From Nitrosarchaeum sp. (GTDB lineage Archaea > Thermoproteota > Nitrososphaeria > Nitrososphaerales > Nitrosopumilaceae), in NCBI GenBank assembly GCA_004297665.1, contig SCUP01000304.1:1-10368 (forward strand): 10,368 bases of DNA, read 5' to 3'. The first letter of the stretch is position 1, and the number at the start of each line of letters is the position of its first letter. Made by a program: the position numbers and the translations under genes. Below, piece by piece: positions 7,221 to 10,368 of this stretch. The notes beneath the pieces were generated by a model. It had not been told where the DNA came from, did no database searches, and saw only the letters and a program-made list of their open reading frames with translations.

Positions 7221-8300
7221 ATGGCTGCAAAACGTGATTATTATGAAGTTTTAGGGGTTTCAAAAACATCATCATCTAATGAAATCAAAGCACAATATAG
7301 AAAACTAGCGTTAAAATTTCATCCTGATCGTAACAAATCTGCTGAAGCTGGAGAACACTTTAAAGAAATTTCTGAGGCATATGGTGTTCTTTCGGATCCT
7401 GAAAAAAGAAAAGTTTACGATCAACATGGTCATGCTGGTGTAGATGGAAGATACAGCAATGATGATATTTTCCAAGGTGCACGTGATGATTTCAGTGATC
7501 TATTTGGAAGAAGCGGTGGATTTGATTCAATTTTTGAATCTATTTTTGGTAGAACAGGAGGCTCTAGTTATAGACAACAAAGAGGTTCTGATATTCTTTA
7601 TGAAACTTCAGTAACTCTTGAAGATGTTCTTCATGGTAAAAAAATGGAAATTAATTTACAAAAAGAAATACGATGTGAAATCTGTAATGGTTCTGGATGT
7701 AAACCCGGTACAAAGAAGAATACTTGTTCAACATGTAATGGTCAAGGTCAAGTACGTAGAAGTAGAAGCATGGGATTCGCATCATTTGTTACAGTAGAGT
7801 CATGTTCAATATGCAAGGGACAAGGCTCAATCATACAAACACCATGTAGTGAATGTAAAGGAAACGGTAAGAAGAAAGGCACCAAAAAAATATCATTTGA
7901 TATTCCTCCAGGTGTAGATACTGGTGACTATACTGTTCCAGAAGAAGGGAATGAAATCCCTGGAGGAGTAAATGGGGATTTAATTGTTAGAATTAGAGTT
8001 CAATCTCACCAAAAATTCAAAAGAGATGGTATGGATATTTTTTATGATCAAGACATATCTATGATTGATGCTGCTTTAGGTCGTGAAATCATAGTTCCAA
8101 CTTTGGATGGAACTGAAAAAATTAAAGTAGAATCTGGCAGTCAACCAAATACCATTATAAAATTAAAAGGCAGAGGTGTACCACATATGAATTCAAGAAG
8201 TAGAGGAGATCAATACATACGAATTGTTGTTAATATTCCAAAAAAACTTAGTAAACATCAAAAAAATCTTTTAGATGAATTCCAAAAATCTAATGACTAA
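7221..8300 (+). CDS. dnaJ: DnaJ, class A Hsp40 co-chaperone
   Basis: Delivers unfolded substrates to DnaK and stimulates its ATPase. 359 residues with the full class A layout. The J domain is at 4-70 with the essential HPD at 34-36. A Gly/Phe-rich stretch at about 71-122 includes a DIF-like segment (DDFSDLFG). The zinc-finger domain has four CxxCxGxG repeats with Cys152/155, Cys169/172, Cys195/198 and Cys209/212, all ligands present. The C-terminal substrate-binding domains run from about 220, and a short dimerisation tail ends the protein. The gene follows dnaK after a 44-bp gap holding a good TATA box, and a nucleotidase-like gene starts 12 nt after its stop. Nothing in the sequence suggests loss of function. 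Confidence 0.98.
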   Translation: MAAKRDYYEVLGVSKTSSSNEIKAQYRKLALKFHPDRNKSAEAGEHFKEISEAYGVLSDPEKRKVYDQHGHAGVDGRYSNDDIFQGARDDFSDLFGRSGGFDSIFESIFGRTGGSSYRQQRGSDILYETSVTLEDVLHGKKMEINLQKEIRCEICNGSGCKPGTKKNTCSTCNGQGQVRRSRSMGFASFVTVESCSICKGQGSIIQTPCSECKGNGKKKGTKKISFDIPPGVDTGDYTVPEEGNEIPGGVNGDLIVRIRVQSHQKFKRDGMDIFYDQDISMIDAALGREIIVPTLDGTEKIKVESGSQPNTIIKLKGRGVPHMNSRSRGDQYIRIVVNIPKKLSKHQKNLLDEFQKSND

Positions 8301-8301
8301 T

Positions 8302-8305
8302 AGGT
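8302..8305 (+). promoter_or_regulatory. Shine-Dalgarno site for the nucleotidase-like gene
   Basis: AGGT (within TAGGTAA) lies 7 nt before the TTG at 8313. Together with the in-frame TAG at 8301-8303 it fixes TTG as the start codon and supports re-initiation after dnaJ. Confidence 0.5.
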
Positions 8306-8312
8306 AACAAAA

Positions 8313-8849
8313 TTGAAAATTGCTTTAGATGTTGACGGTGTACTAGCTGATGTAATTGAATCATGGCTAATTTATAATAATAAAATCAGACCTGATATTT
8401 CTAAAGACGATATAACAAATTGGGATTTTTGGAAAAAATTCAAAATTAATAGATATGACTTTTATGAAGAGCTAACTTCATGTTGGAAAAACTGGAACTC
8501 TATTCCTCCAACAGAAGATAATTTGTCAATAACCACACAAAATCTTTCAAATTTTGGACAGGTTGACATTGTTACAGCTCGAGAACTTTCAACTGATTCT
8601 TTTGTAAAAAATTGGCTTAAACTACACGATGTAACTTATCAAAATTATGTTTCAGTAATTGATGGTCCAATGAAAGCAGACTTAGATTATGATGTTTTTA
8701 TTGATGATTCTCCACTAAACGCAATTAAATTTTTAAAACGCAAAAAAACTGTTTTTCTATACTCACAACCATGGAATCAACACATTTCTGATCAAAACAT
8801 TCAAAGAATTTCTACTCTATCTGAAGCTATTGAAAAATTAAAATTATGA
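8313..8849 (+). CDS. HAD-superfamily 5'(3')-deoxyribonucleotidase-like phosphatase
   Basis: 178 residues, the size of the NT5C-type nucleotidases, which remove phosphate from (deoxy)nucleoside monophosphates. All HAD motifs are visible: motif I DVDGVLAD at 6-13 with nucleophile Asp6 and Asp8, motif II VTAR at 87-90 with Thr88, Lys121 as motif III, and the acidic motif IV FIDDSP at 129-134. The cap residues between motifs I and II are Trp-rich (Trp18, 37, 40, 58, 61), consistent with aromatic substrate stacking. The start codon is TTG: an in-frame TAG lies just upstream and no ATG is available. It is the last gene of the chaperone run, and its stop overlaps the small opposing gene by 6 bp. The exact substrate is uncertain; other small phosphatases of this clade remain possible. 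Confidence 0.8.
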   Translation: MKIALDVDGVLADVIESWLIYNNKIRPDISKDDITNWDFWKKFKINRYDFYEELTSCWKNWNSIPPTEDNLSITTQNLSNFGQVDIVTARELSTDSFVKNWLKLHDVTYQNYVSVIDGPMKADLDYDVFIDDSPLNAIKFLKRKKTVFLYSQPWNQHISDQNIQRISTLSEAIEKLKL

Positions 8850-9017
8850 TCTATTATTCTTGACAAATTTTCTTATTGTAACTTGATGACCATTTCGTAC
8901 GTGAGATATATGATGAGTATTCAATATTTCTCCAATTTTCTCATCACTATAGAATTTTATGTTATAACGCCCTAGAATCTTTTTACAATTACTACAATAA
9001 ATCTCTCTAAATTCCAT
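8844..9017 (-). CDS. Small CxxC protein, 57 residues, function unknown
   Basis: Not recognised as a known family. The minus-strand frame from ATG 9017 to TAA 8844 encodes 57 residues. It starts MEFREIYCSNCKKILGRY, with a single Cys-x2-Cys knuckle at 8 and 11; later His35, His36, His39 and His44 (HHISH, GHQ) could complete a metal site. The rest is basic with alternating hydrophobic residues (VTIRKFV), compatible with a small beta fold that binds nucleic acid or protein; this is inference. Support for a real gene: a TATA-like box about 29 nt before the ATG, a reading frame that fills the gap between the nucleotidase and tRNA-Leu almost exactly, and a 6-bp convergent overlap with the nucleotidase stop. 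No signal peptide or membrane segment is seen. Confidence 0.6.
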   Translation of the reverse strand: MEFREIYCSNCKKILGRYNIKFYSDEKIGEILNTHHISHVRNGHQVTIRKFVKNNRS

Positions 9018-9040
9018 TTTCTATGTAATTGATTAATCTG

Positions 9041-9050
9041 ATGTATTTTA
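9041..9050 (-). promoter_or_regulatory. TATA-like box for the small CxxC gene
   Basis: The minus strand reads TAAAATACAT, centred about 29 nt before the ATG at 9017, which fits a leaderless transcript. It lies only about 10 bp from the TATA-like box of the divergent tRNA-Leu gene. Confidence 0.4.
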
Positions 9051-9060
9051 ACTAAAACAG

Positions 9061-9069
9061 TATAATAAA
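9061..9069 (+). promoter_or_regulatory. TATA-like box for tRNA-Leu
   Basis: TATAATAAA, centred about 38 nt before the mature tRNA 5' end, would give a leader of about 11 nt. The spacing is nearly the same as for the tRNA-Gln box. Confidence 0.45.
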
Positions 9070-9101
9070 GAAACTTATTCTAGATTTCAAAAATTTAGAT
9101 T

Positions 9102-9186
9102 GCGGGAGTAGCCCAGCCTGGTCAAAGGCGTAAGGTTCAGATCCTTATCTTCTAGGAGTTCGTGGGTTCAAATCCCACTTCCCGCA
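9102..9186 (+). tRNA. trnL: tRNA-Leu, anticodon CAG
   Basis: An 85-nt class II tRNA without intron, reading CUG codons. The acceptor stem GCGGGAG/TTCCCGC is 7 bp with a G-T pair at the inner end. The anticodon stem is TAAGG/CCTTA with loop TTCAGAT and anticodon CAG at 9138-9140. A long variable arm contains the stem CTTC/GGAG, as expected for Leu. The T arm is GTGGG-TTCAAAT-CCCAC, and the discriminator is A at 9186. CCA is not encoded here (TTA follows), unlike at the tRNA-Gln gene. The 3' end directly abuts the stop codon of gatE on the other strand. Confidence 0.96.
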
Positions 9187-10368
9187 TTAATTATGACTAT
9201 TTTCCAAAAACATCTTTATTTTTTCCAAAAGAATACTATTTACCATTTCACCTGATACTTTTCCCCTCAGTTCTTTCATGGCAATTCCCATTAGTGGACT
9301 AACTGCACGCTCTTTTTGGTTTTGAATAATTTCTTTGTTATTTATGATGATGTTTTCTATAACTTTTTCAAATTTTTCTTTACTGACAGTCTCAATAGCT
9401 GTATTTTTTATTGCATCTTCGATTGTTTTTGATTTTCCAGACATAATATTTTCAAATATGATTTCAATTGATTCTTTAGTAATTTTTCCTTTTGTTAAAA
9501 ATTCAAAAGTTTTTACAATTTCATCATTTCTTAATAATTGAGCATTCAAACCATTTCTTTCTAGATTAGTAATGGTAGAACAAAGAATTGAGGCTATGAA
9601 AGTTGGTACTATTGAAGTTTTTTCACAAATTTTTTCAAAAATTTCTAAATATGCTGAATCAAAAACCTGTTCTGTTAGCTGTAGATTCAAATCATATTTT
9701 TTTTGCAGCTCATTAAGTGATTCATCCCATGACTTTGGAATGTTCTTTTTTGCATCTTCTAATTCTTTTTTTGTTATAATGATTGGAGGAATATCTGTTT
9801 CAGGATACATCCTTGATGCACCTGGTCTGGGTCTGAGAAATATGGTTTCACCAGTTTGAGTAGCTAATCTGGTTTCAGCAGGAACTCCTTTCTTTGCTTG
9901 ACTTATTCTTTTAATTATAGAATCAATTGCAAAATCAATTTTTACTAAAGGTGCAGCAATTATTAAAAATGCATCAGTCTCATTGATTTCTAGTATTTTT
10001 TTCACAATAAACACATCCTTTTCTTCTATGCCATAATTTGGTAATTCATCTGAATGAAAAACTCCCCCAATACCATAGAATTTTACAATCTGACCAATTT
10101 CCTTTCCTAATCTTATTCCTTCATATGGCGAATAACCAAACATGCCAGCAAAATTTCTGATTCGAATTGCTTTGATAATTGAGTTATCTCTTAAAGCTTT
10201 TTGAATAATTTTTGATTCGCAATTCTTAAAGTCATCTGTTATATCAAAAACATCATTATTTTTTGAAATCTCCCCAAACTTAGAATTTTGTAATTTTTCA
10301 GCTATCTTGACAAGACCATGTTGTCTTTTAGCCTCAAATTCTACTACTTTTTCTAATTGATCTAATTG
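9187..10368 (-). CDS. gatE: GatE, Glu-tRNA(Gln) amidotransferase subunit E, N-terminal part outside the window
   Basis: With GatD, GatE forms the archaeal amidotransferase that converts Glu-tRNA-Gln to Gln-tRNA-Gln in the cytoplasm using ATP and ammonia from glutamine or asparagine. The frame stays open to the window edge, so the Met at 10143 is internal; 393 residues are present and roughly 230 N-terminal ones should lie beyond. Visible parts: the end of the cradle domain; the GAD (AspRS-like) insertion with NFAGMFGYSPYEGIRLGKEI and GIGGVFHSDELPNYGI; the return to the cradle with GVPAETR and LRPRPGASRMYPETDIPP; a helical domain; and a C-terminal YqeY-like tail ending near MGIAMKELRGKVSGEMV. 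The GAD domain and YqeY tail in one protein separate it from AspRS and, with the archaeal context, favour GatE over bacterial GatB. Its stop codon begins at the base next to tRNA-Leu. Confidence 0.95.
   Translation of the reverse strand, partial: QLDQLEKVVEFEAKRQHGLVKIAEKLQNSKFGEISKNNDVFDITDDFKNCESKIIQKALRDNSIIKAIRIRNFAGMFGYSPYEGIRLGKEIGQIVKFYGIGGVFHSDELPNYGIEEKDVFIVKKILEINETDAFLIIAAPLVKIDFAIDSIIKRISQAKKGVPAETRLATQTGETIFLRPRPGASRMYPETDIPPIIITKKELEDAKKNIPKSWDESLNELQKKYDLNLQLTEQVFDSAYLEIFEKICEKTSIVPTFIASILCSTITNLERNGLNAQLLRNDEIVKTFEFLTKGKITKESIEIIFENIMSGKSKTIEDAIKNTAIETVSKEKFEKVIENIIINNKEIIQNQKERAVSPLMGIAMKELRGKVSGEMVNSILLEKIKMFLENSHN

Noticed and set aside
8883..8916. C/D-box sRNA: TTGATGA at 8883 and ATGATGA at 8910 on the plus strand resemble C and C' boxes.
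   Set aside because: No CUGA D or D' boxes at suitable spacing were found, and the region is covered by the 57-residue frame on the other strand.
9335..9859. Plus-strand frames of 68 and 95 codons opposite gatE.
   Set aside because: The hydrophobic, Phe/Ser-rich composition is what the complement of Lys/Glu/Ile-rich coding DNA produces; no independent support.
9187..10143. Met at 10143 as the start of GatE.
   Set aside because: The frame continues upstream to the window end with GAD-domain sequence (NFAG just before this Met).
1..10368. Mobile element, CRISPR array or defence island.
   Set aside because: No transposase, integrase, regularly spaced repeat or known defence domain was seen; the genes are mostly housekeeping or sugar metabolism.

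Overview
The window looks like a piece of a low-GC archaeal chromosome, most likely a Nitrosopumilus-type ammonia-oxidising archaeon (Nitrososphaerota/Thaumarchaeota). The reasons are: GatE, which is an archaea-specific subunit; TATA-like boxes about 28 nt upstream of start codons, as expected for leaderless archaeal mRNAs; two genes starting with TTG; and a bacterial-type grpE-dnaK-dnaJ set in a very AT-rich background. The lineage is inferred from gene content and style; no database search was made.

Layout from left to right. 1-1504 (+): the 3' part of an ABC ATPase gene, translationally coupled to an ABC-2 permease, forming a DrrAB-like exporter. 1501-3498 (-): a short UDP-glucose dehydrogenase-like protein, tRNA-Gln(UUG), and a DUF354 GT-B-like protein. 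3563-4702 (+): a full-length but catalytically degenerate nucleotide-sugar-dehydrogenase-like protein. 4729-8849 (+): grpE, dnaK, dnaJ and a HAD-type 5'-nucleotidase-like gene. 8844-9017 (-): a 57-residue CxxC protein too short for routine calling. 9102-9186 (+): tRNA-Leu(CAG), class II. 9187-10368 (-): gatE, whose 5' end lies beyond the window.

How the parts fit. GrpE, DnaK and DnaJ form one Hsp70 folding machine; dnaJ also seems to have its own leaderless promoter. GatE (with GatD elsewhere) turns Glu-tRNA-Gln into Gln-tRNA-Gln, and a tRNA-Gln substrate is encoded 6.8 kb away. The two dehydrogenase-like proteins and the DUF354 protein suggest nucleotide-sugar or surface-glycan chemistry, but none has a proven substrate.

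The window is compact: no stretch over 300 bases lacks a gene, and all three convergent junctions touch or overlap. I saw no mobile element, CRISPR array or clear defence system. The most unusual content is the pair of dehydrogenase-family proteins with complementary defects (one keeps the catalytic Cys but lacks the C-terminal domain; the other keeps the whole architecture but has Asn in place of the Cys), and the small CxxC protein.
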